A stretch of DNA of 64,000 nucleotides from Cryobacterium arcticum (GTDB lineage Bacteria; Actinomycetota; Actinomycetes; Actinomycetales; Microbacteriaceae), in contig NZ_CP016282.1 in assembly GCF_001679725.1 (NCBI RefSeq), positions 1,674,001-1,738,000 on the forward strand, in the 5' to 3' direction. Both the position numbers and the translations under genes were made by a program. Of this stretch, positions 35,977-45,153 are shown one piece after another (within the stretch, counting starts at the first letter, position 1; the number at the start of each line of letters is the position of its first letter). The notes under the pieces were generated by a model, which searched no databases, was not told the origin of the DNA, and was given only the letters and a program-made list of their open reading frames with translations.

Positions 35977-36885
35977 TTGAACCGTTCCGAACGCAACAAC
36001 CTCGTGGTCGAGAACCTGCCGCTCGTCGGCTACCTCGTCTCCGAAGTGTGGGCCAAGGCCCGCCACCTCTCCCGTGACGACCTCGCCTCGGCGGGCGCGC
36101 TGGCCCTGATCACCTCCGCGGATGCGTTCGACGCCTCGCTCGGCGTGCCGTTCGGAGCTTTCGCCCGGCGCCGGATCATCGGTGCCTTCGCCGATGAGAT
36201 GCGCTCGAACGACTGGGCCACCCGGATGGCGCGCCGCCGGATCAAGGAGACCCGCCAGGTGCAGGAGACCCTCGCCTCGGCCCTCGGCCGCAGCGCCACG
36301 GTCGACGAGGTCGCTGCCGCGCTGGGTGTCGACCGGGAGACCGCCCTGGCCGGGCTGGCCGACTCCGACCGCACTCTCACTGCCCTCGACGACACCACCG
36401 CAGAGTTCCTCGTTGCCGACACCGTGCTGCCGGAGGAGTCCCTGCTCTCCGCCGAGCGTCTCGCCTACCTCCGGGCCGCCGTGGTGGCACTGCCCGAGCG
36501 CATGCGCCTGATCGTGGAGCAGGTGTACTTCGAGGACCGGTCCGTCAAGGACATCGCCGCCGACCTGGGCATCACCCACTCGGCGGTGTCCCAGCAACGC
36601 TCCGAGGCCATCCGGCTGCTTCGCGACGGCCTGGGCACGCATTACGCGGACGACGCCGAGCGGGAGTACACGCCGGAATCCACCGTGGCGCCGGCCAGAC
36701 GGAGCGCTTACCTTTCGCGGCTGGCCGACCAGGCGATGCTCGGCATGGCCCACATGGCGCATGACCGGCTGCCGGATGCGCAAGCCTCGATCTCCGCCAC
36801 CGACGCGCTGGCCGGGGTCACCGACATCGCCCGGGCCCAGGGAATCACGTTCGGTACCCGCGAACTTTTCTCCAGCAACGGCTAA
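35977..36885 (+). CDS. fliA: Flagellar sigma factor FliA (sigma-28), TTG start
   Basis: A 302-residue sigma-70-family factor of the FliA/WhiG branch. Region 2 includes NLPLVGYLVSEVW, LASAGALALITSADAFDASL and FGAFARRRIIGAFADEMRS. Region 3 follows (SATVDEVAAALGVDRETALA). Region 4 is ALPERMRLIVEQVYFEDRSV with the helix-turn-helix IAADLGITHSAVSQQRSEAI. Unusually, about 70 further residues follow region 4. AGGAGG at 35963-35968 lies eight bases before TTG 35977, which fixes this rare start codon. It should read the TAAC-N15-GCCGATAG boxes before flgN, fliC, flgB, flbD and fliM. No flgM is in the window. Confidence 0.92.
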   Translation: MNRSERNNLVVENLPLVGYLVSEVWAKARHLSRDDLASAGALALITSADAFDASLGVPFGAFARRRIIGAFADEMRSNDWATRMARRRIKETRQVQETLASALGRSATVDEVAAALGVDRETALAGLADSDRTLTALDDTTAEFLVADTVLPEESLLSAERLAYLRAAVVALPERMRLIVEQVYFEDRSVKDIAADLGITHSAVSQQRSEAIRLLRDGLGTHYADDAEREYTPESTVAPARRSAYLSRLADQAMLGMAHMAHDRLPDAQASISATDALAGVTDIARAQGITFGTRELFSSNG

Positions 36886-36910
36886 CGCTCTGCGGGGTCG
36901 AGGCCGATAG
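36883..36910 (+). promoter_or_regulatory. Sigma-28 (FliA) promoter for fliC
   Basis: TAAC (36883-36886), 16 bases, GCCGATAG (36903-36910). The -35 overlaps the fliA stop codon. The spacer is one base longer than at the other sites. The leader to fliC is about 55 bases. Confidence 0.8.
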
Positions 36911-36970
36911 GTCTCAGTGTCAGCCCATGGATGGGCCGGCGAACACGACCCAATCACGGAGGAACACATC

Positions 36971-38131
36971 ATGGGTATGCAGATCAACACCAACCTCGCG
37001 GCCAACAACACCTACCGCAACCTGGCCTCGACCCAGACCGACATGGCCAAGTCGCTCGAACGCCTCTCCAGCGGCCTCCGCATCAACCGCGCAGCGGATG
37101 ACGCGGCCGGCCTGGCCATCTCCGAGGGACTGAAGTCGCAGGTCGGTGGCCTCACGGTCGCCAGCCGCAACGCCCAGGACGGCATCTCGGTCATCCAGAC
37201 CGCTGAAGGTTCGCTGAGCGAGGTGCAGACCATTCTGCAGCGCGTTCGTGACCTCGCCGTCCAGGCCGGTAACGACTCGAACAACGCCAAGTCCCGCGAC
37301 GCCATCACGACTGAAGTCAAGCAGCTGACGACGGAACTCACGCGGATCAGCGCGTCGACCAACTTCAACGGCACACAGCTCCTCGACGGTTCCAAGGCGT
37401 CGCTGAGCTTCCAGGTCGGTGCCAACGCCGACTCCAGCAGCCAGATCCAGGTGAGCCTCACGGGTGCCAACGTCAAGGGCATCGCCGCCGCACTCACCGT
37501 CGGATCCGCCGGCGCCGTCAGCGCAGTGGACACCCCCACCCTGGTGACCGGTACGGCATCCTTCTCGGTCACGGATGCCGCCGGTGGAGTCAGTACCGTC
37601 ACGACTGCGAGCCTCGGCGCAGCGGGTTCCATGAAGACCGTCCAGAGTGTTGCTGATGCGCTCAACAAGGACACCTCCTTCAAGAGCAAGCTGACCGCCT
37701 CCGTCGACGCGGACAACAAACTGGTTGTCAGCTCGAACACCGGCGGAATCGTCGTCGGTGGCGCCACGGCCGGAACCCACGCGTCTGCCGGTACCGGCTT
37801 CACCCTCAGCACTGCCGGTGCAGCAGGCGCACTCGACTTCTCGACCGCCGCTGGGGCGGCAGCGGCTCTGACTGCGGTGGACACGCAGATCACGGCCGTT
37901 TCCACTGCGCGCGCCGACATGGGTGCTGCACAGAACCGGTTCGAGAGCGTCATCCGCAACCTGGCCGTCTCCAAGGAAAACCTCACCGCTGCCGGCTCGC
38001 GTATCCGCGACACCGACATGGCCGAGGAAATGGTCAAGTACACCCGCTCCAGCATCCTGTCGCAGGCCGGTACCGCCATGCTCGCGCAGGCGAACCAGTC
38101 CAACCAGGGCGTCCTGACGCTGCTGCGCTAG
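36971..38131 (+). CDS. fliC: Flagellin FliC
   Basis: A 386-residue flagellin. The D0/D1 N-terminus is INTNLAANNTYRNLASTQTD and LSSGLRINRAADDAAGLAIS; the C-terminus is RIRDTDMAEEMVKYTRSSIL ending ANQSNQGVLTLLR. The middle (about 170-300) is a short Ala/Gly/Thr/Val-rich surface domain. GGAGG precedes ATG 36971; the upstream in-frame codons lie inside the leader. A sigma-28 box and a terminator flank it, so it is probably mainly monocistronic. Confidence 0.96.
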   Translation: MGMQINTNLAANNTYRNLASTQTDMAKSLERLSSGLRINRAADDAAGLAISEGLKSQVGGLTVASRNAQDGISVIQTAEGSLSEVQTILQRVRDLAVQAGNDSNNAKSRDAITTEVKQLTTELTRISASTNFNGTQLLDGSKASLSFQVGANADSSSQIQVSLTGANVKGIAAALTVGSAGAVSAVDTPTLVTGTASFSVTDAAGGVSTVTTASLGAAGSMKTVQSVADALNKDTSFKSKLTASVDADNKLVVSSNTGGIVVGGATAGTHASAGTGFTLSTAGAAGALDFSTAAGAAAALTAVDTQITAVSTARADMGAAQNRFESVIRNLAVSKENLTAAGSRIRDTDMAEEMVKYTRSSILSQAGTAMLAQANQSNQGVLTLLR

Positions 38132-38148
38132 ATCACGGACCAACGACA

Positions 38149-38188
38149 GCCCGGGTGAACCGGGCGGCCGATTGACCGAGAATCGGCC
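38149..38188 (+). terminator. Double stem-loop after fliC
   Basis: GCCCGG/CCGGGC (38149-38165) is followed at once by GGCCGATT/AATCGGCC (38166-38188), each a perfect stem with a short loop. They would end or slow transcription of the abundant flagellin message before fliD. The first six bases of a sigma-28 -10 (GCCGAT) occur in the second stem, without a matching -35. Confidence 0.6.
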
Positions 38189-38315
38189 GGTGGCGAGCAC
38201 AACCTGAACTGGACCTCAGGATGAGCACGCCGCCGGCCACTCGTCGTCGGCCCCGATTAAGACCAGGCATCGCAGCACAAGCCGAAGACACACTGACGAG
38301 GGGACGGAAGGCGCC

Positions 38316-39647
38316 ATGGGACTCTCCATCGATGGTCTGATCAGCGGCCAGGACACCACGACCCTGATCAACAACCTCATCGCGGTCGAGGCGATTCCGC
38401 AGACCCTGCTCAAGGGCAAGGTCACCGCCGCCCAGAGCTACACCACCGCCGTTCAGGGGTTGAACACCCAGGTCGCCACGCTCGCCGACGCCGCAACCAA
38501 GGCGGCCAAGCCCGCCAGCTACGACCTCTACAAAGCCACCAGCAGTTCCAGCCAGGTCACCGCAACCACGAGCGCAGGGGCCGCGCCCGGCGTCGTCGAC
38601 GTCACCGTGGGCCGGCTCGCCCAGAACCAGGTGACGGTCACCGGGCCCGTCTCGACCTGGCCCGACGCCACCCTCACGCTTACCAACGCTGCCGGAAAAG
38701 CGACCGTGATCACGCCGGCCTCCGATTCCCTGGACGACGTCGTCACCGCGGTCAACGCGGCCGGACTCGGCATCACCGCCACCAAGGTCGCCGTGGGCGC
38801 CGGCGCCTTCCGCGTGCAGTTCAGCAGTGCGGCCCCCGGCGCAGCCAATGGCTTCACCGTGACCGGCGGCACGGTTCCGACCACCCAGGTCAAGGCCGCC
38901 CAGGACGCCCAGGTGACCCTCTGGGCCGGCACCAGCGCCGAACAGGCGATCACCTCGAGCAGCAACACCTTCACCAACCTGCTGCCCGGCCTGGATGTGA
39001 CCGTCAGCGTGGTCTCCACCACGCCGGTCACGCTCACGGTTGCCCGAGACGATACCGCCATCACCACCATGGCCAGTGGCCTGGTGACCGGCCTGAACAA
39101 CATCTTCGCGGTCATCACCAACCGGTCCGCCGTGTCGACCACCACCGACTCCACGGGCAAGCCCGTCACCTCCGCCGGGGTCTTCGCCGGCGACAGCACG
39201 ATCCGCACGGTCAACCAGAACCTGATCACGGCGGCGTCCATGCCGGTCAACGGGCACTCCCCGTCGGAGATCGGCATCAGCATCACGAAATCAGGCACGC
39301 TGGAGTTCGACCAGGGAAAGTTCGCCGCGGCCCTGGCCAAGGACCCCGCCGGCACCATGAAGACTGTGCAGGAGATCGCCGGCCGGGTCGCGACTGCCGC
39401 CGCCGCCGCATCCGACAAGTACGACGGCACCCTCACGGCCACCATCACCAGCCAAGAATCCCAGGTGAAAACAATGGGATTGGAGATCACCGATTGGGAT
39501 CTCAGGCTGACCGCCAAGCGCAGCTCGTTGGAACGCACGTACACCGCCATGGAATCCCGCCTGGGCGAGCTCAAGTCCCAATCGTCCTGGCTCACTTCGC
39601 AAATTGCTTCGCTGCTGCCCGCCTACACAGGAGGTTCGTCGTCATGA
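38316..39647 (+). CDS. fliD: Flagellar filament cap protein FliD (HAP2)
   Basis: A 443-residue cap protein. The N-terminal domain has SIDGLISGQDTTTLINNLIA and the export-type coil; the C-terminal domain carries AGVFAGDSTIRTVNQNLITA, EIGISITKSGTLEFDQGKF and the terminal coil TYTAMESRLGELKSQSSWLT. It folds incoming flagellin at the filament tip. No sigma-28 box was found directly upstream, so it may depend on read-through from fliC or on another promoter. GGAAGG precedes ATG 38316. fliS overlaps its stop. Confidence 0.94.
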   Translation: MGLSIDGLISGQDTTTLINNLIAVEAIPQTLLKGKVTAAQSYTTAVQGLNTQVATLADAATKAAKPASYDLYKATSSSSQVTATTSAGAAPGVVDVTVGRLAQNQVTVTGPVSTWPDATLTLTNAAGKATVITPASDSLDDVVTAVNAAGLGITATKVAVGAGAFRVQFSSAAPGAANGFTVTGGTVPTTQVKAAQDAQVTLWAGTSAEQAITSSSNTFTNLLPGLDVTVSVVSTTPVTLTVARDDTAITTMASGLVTGLNNIFAVITNRSAVSTTTDSTGKPVTSAGVFAGDSTIRTVNQNLITAASMPVNGHSPSEIGISITKSGTLEFDQGKFAAALAKDPAGTMKTVQEIAGRVATAAAAASDKYDGTLTATITSQESQVKTMGLEITDWDLRLTAKRSSLERTYTAMESRLGELKSQSSWLTSQIASLLPAYTGGSSS

Positions 39648-40129
39648 TGACACCGACAGAATTCCCAGCGTTGTTCACCCCGGTGAGCACAGGGCTTCCC
39701 ACGTCCACGGCCGGGGCCCAGGCCCGCCGGGCCCAGCTCAACCGGGAGGCCGTGCTGTCGGCCACACCCGTGCGGCTGCTCACGATGCTCTATGACAGGC
39801 TGATGCTCGACCTCGACCGCACCGAAGCGGCCCAGGTGAGCGAGAACTGGCCGCTGGCCTCCGAGAACCTGCTGCACGCCCAGGCCATCGTCGACGAGCT
39901 CACCACCTCGCTGAACGTCACGGCGTGGGACGGTGCCGACGGCCTGCTCGCCGTCTACACCTACGTGTCCAATGCCCTGATCGGTGCGAACATCCACCGC
40001 GACGTGACCCGCACCCGCGAGAGCATCGTGCTGCTGGAGCCGCTGCGTCAGGCCTGGCACGAGGCCGCCGCCGCACTGCCCGCACCGCAGACCGCGCCCA
40101 GCGGGGAGGGATACCGTGGAGTCGCCTAA
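39644..40129 (+). CDS. fliS: Flagellin export chaperone FliS
   Basis: A 161-residue helical chaperone. AVLSATPVRLLTMLYDRLML, ENLLHAQAIVDELTTSLNVT and LLAVYTYVSNALIGANIHRD are typical FliS segments. It binds the flagellin C-terminus until export. ATG 39644 lies nine bases after AGGAGG (39629-39634) and overlaps the fliD stop. Confidence 0.93.
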   Translation: MMTPTEFPALFTPVSTGLPTSTAGAQARRAQLNREAVLSATPVRLLTMLYDRLMLDLDRTEAAQVSENWPLASENLLHAQAIVDELTTSLNVTAWDGADGLLAVYTYVSNALIGANIHRDVTRTRESIVLLEPLRQAWHEAAAALPAPQTAPSGEGYRGVA

Positions 40130-40553
40130 CCTCCCGCCGAGCGGCGCTCCGTCGACCGGCGTGCCCGCCAACAGCGTCCACTCCAGCAGCGCCCGGCCGC
40201 ACGGCAGCGCCGCCGGTACCGACCAGCGCGCCATTCCCAAGACCAGCCCGTCCGAATGGATCAAGGTGCTTGACGACCTGGAGGCCAGCCTCGGCAGCGG
40301 CGCCAGGGACGCCGTGCTCTCGGCCCAGGGCGGCACGCTCGTCACCGGTGTGCAGTGGCGGGCGCCGGAGCTCCTCGGGCAGCTCCCGCGCGAGCTCGAG
40401 GAACGGGCCCGGCTGCTGCTGGCCGGTCAGCTCGAGCTGATCCGCGAGATCGAGGATGCGCGGCGCTCGGCCGGCGCCCACCTCGCGGCCGTGCGCACCA
40501 TCCTCTCGACACACCCGTCCGACCACCCCGTCTACCTCGACATCGCGGGCTGA
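40116..40553 (+). CDS. Small helical protein, possible FliT-type chaperone
   Basis: A 145-residue protein starting at GTG 40116 with GGGGAGGG just upstream and overlapping fliS by 14 bases. About 45 disordered residues come first, then three helices (WIKVLDDLEASLGSG, LLGQLPRELEERARLLLAGQ, LELIREIEDARRSAGAHLAA). Position after fliS and the helical architecture suggest a FliT-like chaperone for FliD, but sequence similarity is too weak for me to assert it. Confidence 0.6.
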   Translation: MESPNLPPSGAPSTGVPANSVHSSSARPHGSAAGTDQRAIPKTSPSEWIKVLDDLEASLGSGARDAVLSAQGGTLVTGVQWRAPELLGQLPRELEERARLLLAGQLELIREIEDARRSAGAHLAAVRTILSTHPSDHPVYLDIAG

Positions 40554-40585
40554 CCGGCCAGCGGGAACGATTTTCGGCCAAGCCC

Positions 40586-40612
40586 TAACGAAGCGTCATA
40601 GAACGCCGATAG
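40586..40612 (+). promoter_or_regulatory. Sigma-28 (FliA) promoter for the flgB-fliK operon
   Basis: TAAC (40586-40589), 15 bases, GCCGATAG (40605-40612), identical in its fixed positions to the flgN and fliM boxes. It precedes a long operon of basal-body and export genes. Confidence 0.8.
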
Positions 40613-40689
40613 CTACTGATGAGCACGGATCGCTCACCCCAGGCCACGGATCGGCCGTTCGGCACCCTGACGACGAAACGGGCATCCGC

Positions 40690-41031
40690 GTGATCGAATC
40701 CGTGACCAGCGCAGCGCTCTCCAGCGCCCTCGACGGGCTGGCGCTGCGCCAGCGCACCATCGCCAACAACATCGCCAACGTCAACACCCCCGGCTATCAC
40801 GCCCAGCGGGTCTCGTTCGAAACCGCCCTCGCCGCATCGGTGCGTGACGGAGACGGGCACACGAGTGCGTCCACGGCGCGCTCCCTCGAGCCCACCCGGC
40901 TGGACGGCAACAACGTCAACCTCGACACCGAGACCGTCTCCAACATCGACACCGTGCTGCGCTACCAGTTCGCCGCGCAGGCCGCCGCCGGTGCCGACTC
41001 CAAGATGCGCGCCGCGCTGCGGACCAGCTGA
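40690..41031 (+). CDS. flgB: Flagellar proximal rod protein FlgB
   Basis: A 113-residue FlgB: ALSSALDGLALRQRTIANNI with ANVNTPGYHAQRVSFE at the N-terminus and YQFAAQAAAGADSKMRAAL at the end. It forms the cell-proximal rod with FlgC and FliE. I use GTG 40690 because it fits family length; there is no strong Shine-Dalgarno site and other starts are possible between 40612 and 40690. The stop overlaps flgC (TGATG). Confidence 0.9.
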   Translation: MIESVTSAALSSALDGLALRQRTIANNIANVNTPGYHAQRVSFETALAASVRDGDGHTSASTARSLEPTRLDGNNVNLDTETVSNIDTVLRYQFAAQAAAGADSKMRAALRTS

Positions 41032-41423
41032 TGGGTCTCGACGCCCTGGGCATCGCCGGCACCGGCCTCACGCTGCACCGCAAGTGGCTCGACGCCGTCG
41101 CCGACAACATCGCGAATGCGAACACGGTCACCGCCACGTCGGGGGATGCCTTCCAAGCTCGGTACATCGTCGCCCAGGAGGGTGCGGGCACCACGGGCGC
41201 CTACGTGTCCGGTGCCGCGCTCGGAGACGCGGAGGGCATCCTCACCTATGACCCCGACAACGCCCTCGCGGATGCCGACGGCAACGTGCGCCGACCCGAC
41301 ATCGACCTTGCCGAGCAGATGGGCGAGCTGATCATGGCGCAGCGCGGCTACCAGGCCAACGCCGCCGTCATCGACCGAGCCAAGACCTCCTACGAAGCCG
41401 CCCTGCAGATCGGACGTAACTGA
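41031..41423 (+). CDS. flgC: Flagellar rod protein FlgC
   Basis: A 130-residue rod protein with [40 protein letters not shown] and the C-terminal [20 protein letters not shown]. Start and stop both overlap neighbours by one base (TGATG), indicating tight translational coupling. Confidence 0.95.
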   Translation: MGLDALGIAGTGLTLHRKWLDAVADNIANANTVTATSGDAFQARYIVAQEGAGTTGAYVSGAALGDAEGILTYDPDNALADADGNVRRPDIDLAEQMGELIMAQRGYQANAAVIDRAKTSYEAALQIGRN

Positions 41424-41734
41424 TGACCATCCCCGCCATCGGCGCCGTACCCGCCGTGAGCGCGACGGCCTACCTGCCCGCCACGACGGCGACCACCGGC
41501 AGCAGCGGAACCGAGGGTAGCTTCGCCACCGCTCTCACCGGCGCCGTCGACAACCTGCAGCAGCTGCAGTCCACCTCCAACACCTACGCCATCCAGGCCG
41601 TCACGGGCGACCTCGACGACATCCACACCGCCACCCTCGCGGCCTCCCGCGCCCAGGTCACCCTCGAACTCGTGGCCGCCGTGCGGAACAAGGGCGTCGA
41701 GGCGTTCAACGACATCATGAGAATGCAGGCCTGA
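41423..41734 (+). CDS. fliE: Flagellar hook-basal body protein FliE
   Basis: A 103-residue FliE that joins the MS ring to the rod. After a Thr/Ala-rich N-terminus come [40 protein letters not shown] and the conserved end [17 protein letters not shown]. Confidence 0.94.
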   Translation: MTIPAIGAVPAVSATAYLPATTATTGSSGTEGSFATALTGAVDNLQQLQSTSNTYAIQAVTGDLDDIHTATLAASRAQVTLELVAAVRNKGVEAFNDIMRMQA

Positions 41735-43329
41735 TGCCCGCTCAGATCAGCTCGGCCTTCCGTCGCCTCGGCAACGCGGTGCGGGAATTCACCGTCGCCC
41801 AGCGCACTGTCGCGCTGATCGGTGTCGCGGTTCTCGCGCTCGGCATCGCCGCGCTCACCATGTGGGTCAGCCAGCCGGCCTACACGCCGTTGTATTCGGG
41901 CCTGAGCGGTGCGGACGCCAACACCATCGTGGAGCAGCTCCGCACGGACGGGGTGCCGTACCAGTTGAGTGACGGGGGAGCGACGATCCTGGTGCCCGAG
42001 GCCGACGTCTACGACGAACGGCTCAAGTCGGCCGCGGCCGGCCTGCCGTCCTCCAGCACCGGGGGCTACTCGCTCCTGGACACCATGGGGGTCACCGCGT
42101 CGGAGTTCCAGCAGTCGGTCACCTACAAACGAGCCCTCGAGGGCGAACTCGCCGCCACGATCGAAGCCATGAAGGGCGTCAAGACCGCCTCGGTGCGCCT
42201 GGCTATCCCCGAGGCCACGGTTTTCACCGACGAGGCCAACGACCCCACCGCATCAGTCTTCGTGGGAACCCGGAACGGCGTCACCCTCAACGCCGACCAG
42301 GTGCAGGCCATCGTGCACCTCACCAGCGCCTCCATCGACGGCATGAAGCCCACGGATGTCGCTGTCATCGACGCCTCCGGGGTCGTGCTCTCCGCGGTGG
42401 GTGTGGGCGCCACGGGAACGGCCGGCCAGCAGGCCAACGACTACGAGGAACGCGTGCGCGGTTCCGTGCAGGCGATGCTCGACAAGGTCGTCGGTCCGGG
42501 CAACGCCACCGTGGTGGTAGCCGCCGACATGAGCACCGAGGCGGCCCAGCGGGTCGAGGAGTCTTTCACCTCGCCCACCGACACCCCCGCCCTGAACGAG
42601 GCCGTCAAGACCGAGTCGTACACCGGCTCGGGCGGCACGGCGGCCGGCGTGCTCGGCCCCGACAACATCGCCGTTCCGAGTGACGCCTCCACCGACGGCA
42701 CCTTCACCTCGGAGGACACCACCCGCAACAACGCCGTGAACAAGGTCACCGAGACCCGCACCATCCCAGCCGGCGCGATCAACCGGCAGACCGTCTCGGT
42801 GGCCGTGAACTCCGCGATCGCGGACAAACTCAATGTCGCCGACGTGACCAGCCTGGTGTCCTCCGCCGCCGGAATCGACACGGCGCGGGGTGACGCGGTC
42901 ACCGTGGAGGTCGTGAGCTTCAACGCCGCCGGCGCCGACGCCGCGGCGGCAGCCCTGGCCGAGGCCGAGGCAACCGAGGCCGCCGACCGCTCCGCGGGCA
43001 TCCTCCAGGTGGGCCTGATCGTGGGCGGCACGGTGATCGCCTTCGTGCTCGGTCTGATCCTCTACGCCCGCCGGTCCCGCCGGCAGAGCCGCGAGGCCAT
43101 CGAGCTGACCGAGCTTGTGCAGCCGCACGCGTCCCTGGATGCACCGACGGTGCCGTTCGCGCTGCAGCCGCACCTTGTGCCCCTCGTCATCGATCCGACG
43201 CCGACCCAGGCGTATACGCCGGGCGACGGCGACCAGCGGGTGGCCGACATCGATGCTCTCGCACTGCGTGACCCGCAGATGGCGGCCGAGATGTTGCGCG
43301 GGCTGATGGACGATCGGCAGCACGCATGA
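41734..43329 (+). CDS. fliF: Flagellar MS-ring protein FliF
   Basis: A 531-residue MS-ring subunit. The first membrane helix (VALIGVAVLALGIAALTMWV) is followed by the ring-building motifs YTPLYSGLSGADANTIVEQL and SFTSPTDTPALNEAVKTESY. The second helix is VGLIVGGTVIAFVLGLILYA near 440. The cytoplasmic tail (ADIDALALRDPQMAAEMLRG) should bind FliG. Confidence 0.95.
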   Translation: MPAQISSAFRRLGNAVREFTVAQRTVALIGVAVLALGIAALTMWVSQPAYTPLYSGLSGADANTIVEQLRTDGVPYQLSDGGATILVPEADVYDERLKSAAAGLPSSSTGGYSLLDTMGVTASEFQQSVTYKRALEGELAATIEAMKGVKTASVRLAIPEATVFTDEANDPTASVFVGTRNGVTLNADQVQAIVHLTSASIDGMKPTDVAVIDASGVVLSAVGVGATGTAGQQANDYEERVRGSVQAMLDKVVGPGNATVVVAADMSTEAAQRVEESFTSPTDTPALNEAVKTESYTGSGGTAAGVLGPDNIAVPSDASTDGTFTSEDTTRNNAVNKVTETRTIPAGAINRQTVSVAVNSAIADKLNVADVTSLVSSAAGIDTARGDAVTVEVVSFNAAGADAAAAALAEAEATEAADRSAGILQVGLIVGGTVIAFVLGLILYARRSRRQSREAIELTELVQPHASLDAPTVPFALQPHLVPLVIDPTPTQAYTPGDGDQRVADIDALALRDPQMAAEMLRGLMDDRQHA

Positions 43330-44345
43330 TCGATGCCAAGACCCCCCTGACCGGCACGCAGAAGGTGGCCGTGGTGCTGATGACCATGGACCAGCAGCGC
43401 GCCTCCGAGGTGATGAAGCAGTTCTCCGAGGCCGAGGCCGCCGAGATCATCGCCGAGATCGTGCAGTTGCGCCGGGTGGATGCCGCGGTGATGGACAGCG
43501 CCGTCGCCGAGTTCCACGAGCTGACCACGATCGGCGCGCGCAACCCCCGCGGCGGCCACGCCGTGGCGGTGGGTCTGTTGGAGAAGTCCTTCGGCGCCGA
43601 GCGCGCCGCCGGGGTGATGAGCCGGGTCGCCACCTCCATGGCCGGCAAGGCCTTCGAGTTCCTCGACCCTGTCGACGCCACCCAGGTCCTCGCCCTGCTC
43701 GACGGGGAGCTGCCGCAGACCATCGCGCTCGTGTTGGCGCACCTGCGCCCCGAGCACGCGTCGGCGATCCTCTCGGGTCTGGAGGGGCCGGTGCGCACCG
43801 ATGTGGCCCAGTGCATAGCCTCCATGGGAACCGCGACCCCCGAGGCGGTACGGGTCGTGACCGAGATCCTCAAGAAGAGGATCGGCGCCGTCGCCGCGTC
43901 CAAGGATTCCGCTGGGGTGGTGGGCGGCATCCAGCCGCTCGTCGAGATCATCAACCGGGCCGATATCGGCACGGAGCGCGCGCTCCTGGAGGCGCTCGAC
44001 GAGCGCGACCCGGTGCTGGCCGAGGAGGTGCGCTCGCGCATGCTGACCTTCGCCGACATCATCAAGCTGGAGAACCGCGACGTGCAGCTGGTGCTGCGCG
44101 GCATCGACGCCCAGGTGCTCGCCGTGGCAATGAAGGGCTCCAGCGAGCTGGTGGTCGACATCATCCAGCGCAACCTCTCCGAACGCAACCGCGACATCCT
44201 GAACGACGAGGTGACCGGGCTCGGGCCCGTGCGGGTCTCGCAGGTCGAGGAGGCGCGCGCCACCGTCGTCCGGGCGATCCGCGAGTTGGCTGCCGAGGGT
44301 GCCATCACGGTGCAACGTGCCGACGAGGACGACTTCATTGTCTAG
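43326..44345 (+). CDS. fliG: Flagellar motor switch protein FliG
   Basis: A 339-residue FliG, the rotor protein that meets MotA. The N-terminal domain starts LTGTQKVAVVLMTMDQQRAS. EHASAILSGLEGPVRTDVAQ is in the middle domain. The C-terminal torque helix region includes LTFADIIKLENRDVQLVLRG and GLGPVRVSQVEEARATVVRA with the alternating charged residues. ATG 43326 overlaps the fliF stop (ATGA). Confidence 0.95.
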   Translation: MIDAKTPLTGTQKVAVVLMTMDQQRASEVMKQFSEAEAAEIIAEIVQLRRVDAAVMDSAVAEFHELTTIGARNPRGGHAVAVGLLEKSFGAERAAGVMSRVATSMAGKAFEFLDPVDATQVLALLDGELPQTIALVLAHLRPEHASAILSGLEGPVRTDVAQCIASMGTATPEAVRVVTEILKKRIGAVAASKDSAGVVGGIQPLVEIINRADIGTERALLEALDERDPVLAEEVRSRMLTFADIIKLENRDVQLVLRGIDAQVLAVAMKGSSELVVDIIQRNLSERNRDILNDEVTGLGPVRVSQVEEARATVVRAIRELAAEGAITVQRADEDDFIV

Positions 44346-45153
44346 CGCCCTGTTTCCCGCTGCCGGTCCGGCGTCCGGACCGGTCGTCGTGCCCGCTGCT
44401 TTTCCCAGCGCCGTGCGTTCGGCCGCGCCCGCCGCGAGCCCGCCGGCCGGGCGGTCCGCAGCGCCGGAGAACGACTTCTCCGCCCTGGTGTTCCCGCTGC
44501 TCGGTGAGCAGTCCGCCGGAGCGCGCCGCACCCGGGACGCCGACCGGGCCCGCCTCGACGAGCAGTGGCGCGCCCGCGGCCACGCGGCCGGGTACACCGA
44601 GGGGCTGCGGGCGGCGGAGCAGGCGGTAGCCGAGCGCATCCACCGCCTGGAGACCGAACACGCGCACCGGCTCCGGGTCGACGGCGAGCGGGCCGAGCGG
44701 ATGCTCGCGGTGCTGCACACGGCCGCGCGCGCACTCGATGCACGCACCGTGCCGGTGCTGCGAGATGCCGAAGACACCGTACTCGCCGCGGCCTTCGATC
44801 TGGCCGAGGCGATCGTGGGGCATGCGCTGGCCGATGAGGCCGCGGCTGCCCGGTCGGCCCTCGGACGGGCCGTCGGCGCCGCGGGCGGAGCCAGTGCTTC
44901 CGGGGAACGAGCGAGCTCCGGCGGCATCCTTGCCGCGCCGGGAGCGCTCGGGGCGGCCCACACCGTGCGACTGCACCCCGACGATCTCGCCGCCCTCGAC
45001 CCGGCGGTCGCCGCCGCCACCGGCGTGGCCTTCGTGGCGGATGCGCACATCGCCCGCGGCGACGCCGTCAGCGAGTTCCCCGACGGCTACCTGGATGCCC
45101 GCATCGGCACCGCCCTCGAGCGGGCCAAGGCGGCGCTCGGAGGCGCCTCATGA
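44338..45153 (+). CDS. fliH: Flagellar export ATPase regulator FliH, TTG start
   Basis: A 271-residue FliH-like protein that would hold FliI. After an Ala/Pro-rich head come the helical stretch EQWRARGHAAGYTEGLRAAE with GxxxG-like spacing, the coil to about 150, and the C-terminal domain (TVRLHPDDLAALDPAVAAAT; ARGDAVSEFPDGYLDARIGT). I start at TTG 44338 because GAGGA lies eight bases before it and it overlaps the fliG stop by eight bases. An upstream GTG (44299) is possible but has no ribosome-binding site. Confidence 0.85.
   Translation: MSSALFPAAGPASGPVVVPAAFPSAVRSAAPAASPPAGRSAAPENDFSALVFPLLGEQSAGARRTRDADRARLDEQWRARGHAAGYTEGLRAAEQAVAERIHRLETEHAHRLRVDGERAERMLAVLHTAARALDARTVPVLRDAEDTVLAAAFDLAEAIVGHALADEAAAARSALGRAVGAAGGASASGERASSGGILAAPGALGAAHTVRLHPDDLAALDPAVAAATGVAFVADAHIARGDAVSEFPDGYLDARIGTALERAKAALGGAS

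Noticed and set aside
35780..35980. A 66-codon frame starting at GTG in the fliA leader
   Set aside because: No Shine-Dalgarno site, composition unlike neighbouring genes, and it covers the likely promoter and leader of fliA.
38166..38188. Sigma-28 promoter for fliD
   Set aside because: GCCGAT occurs, but the next bases do not fit and there is no TAAC 15-16 bases upstream; the sequence is better explained as part of a stem-loop.
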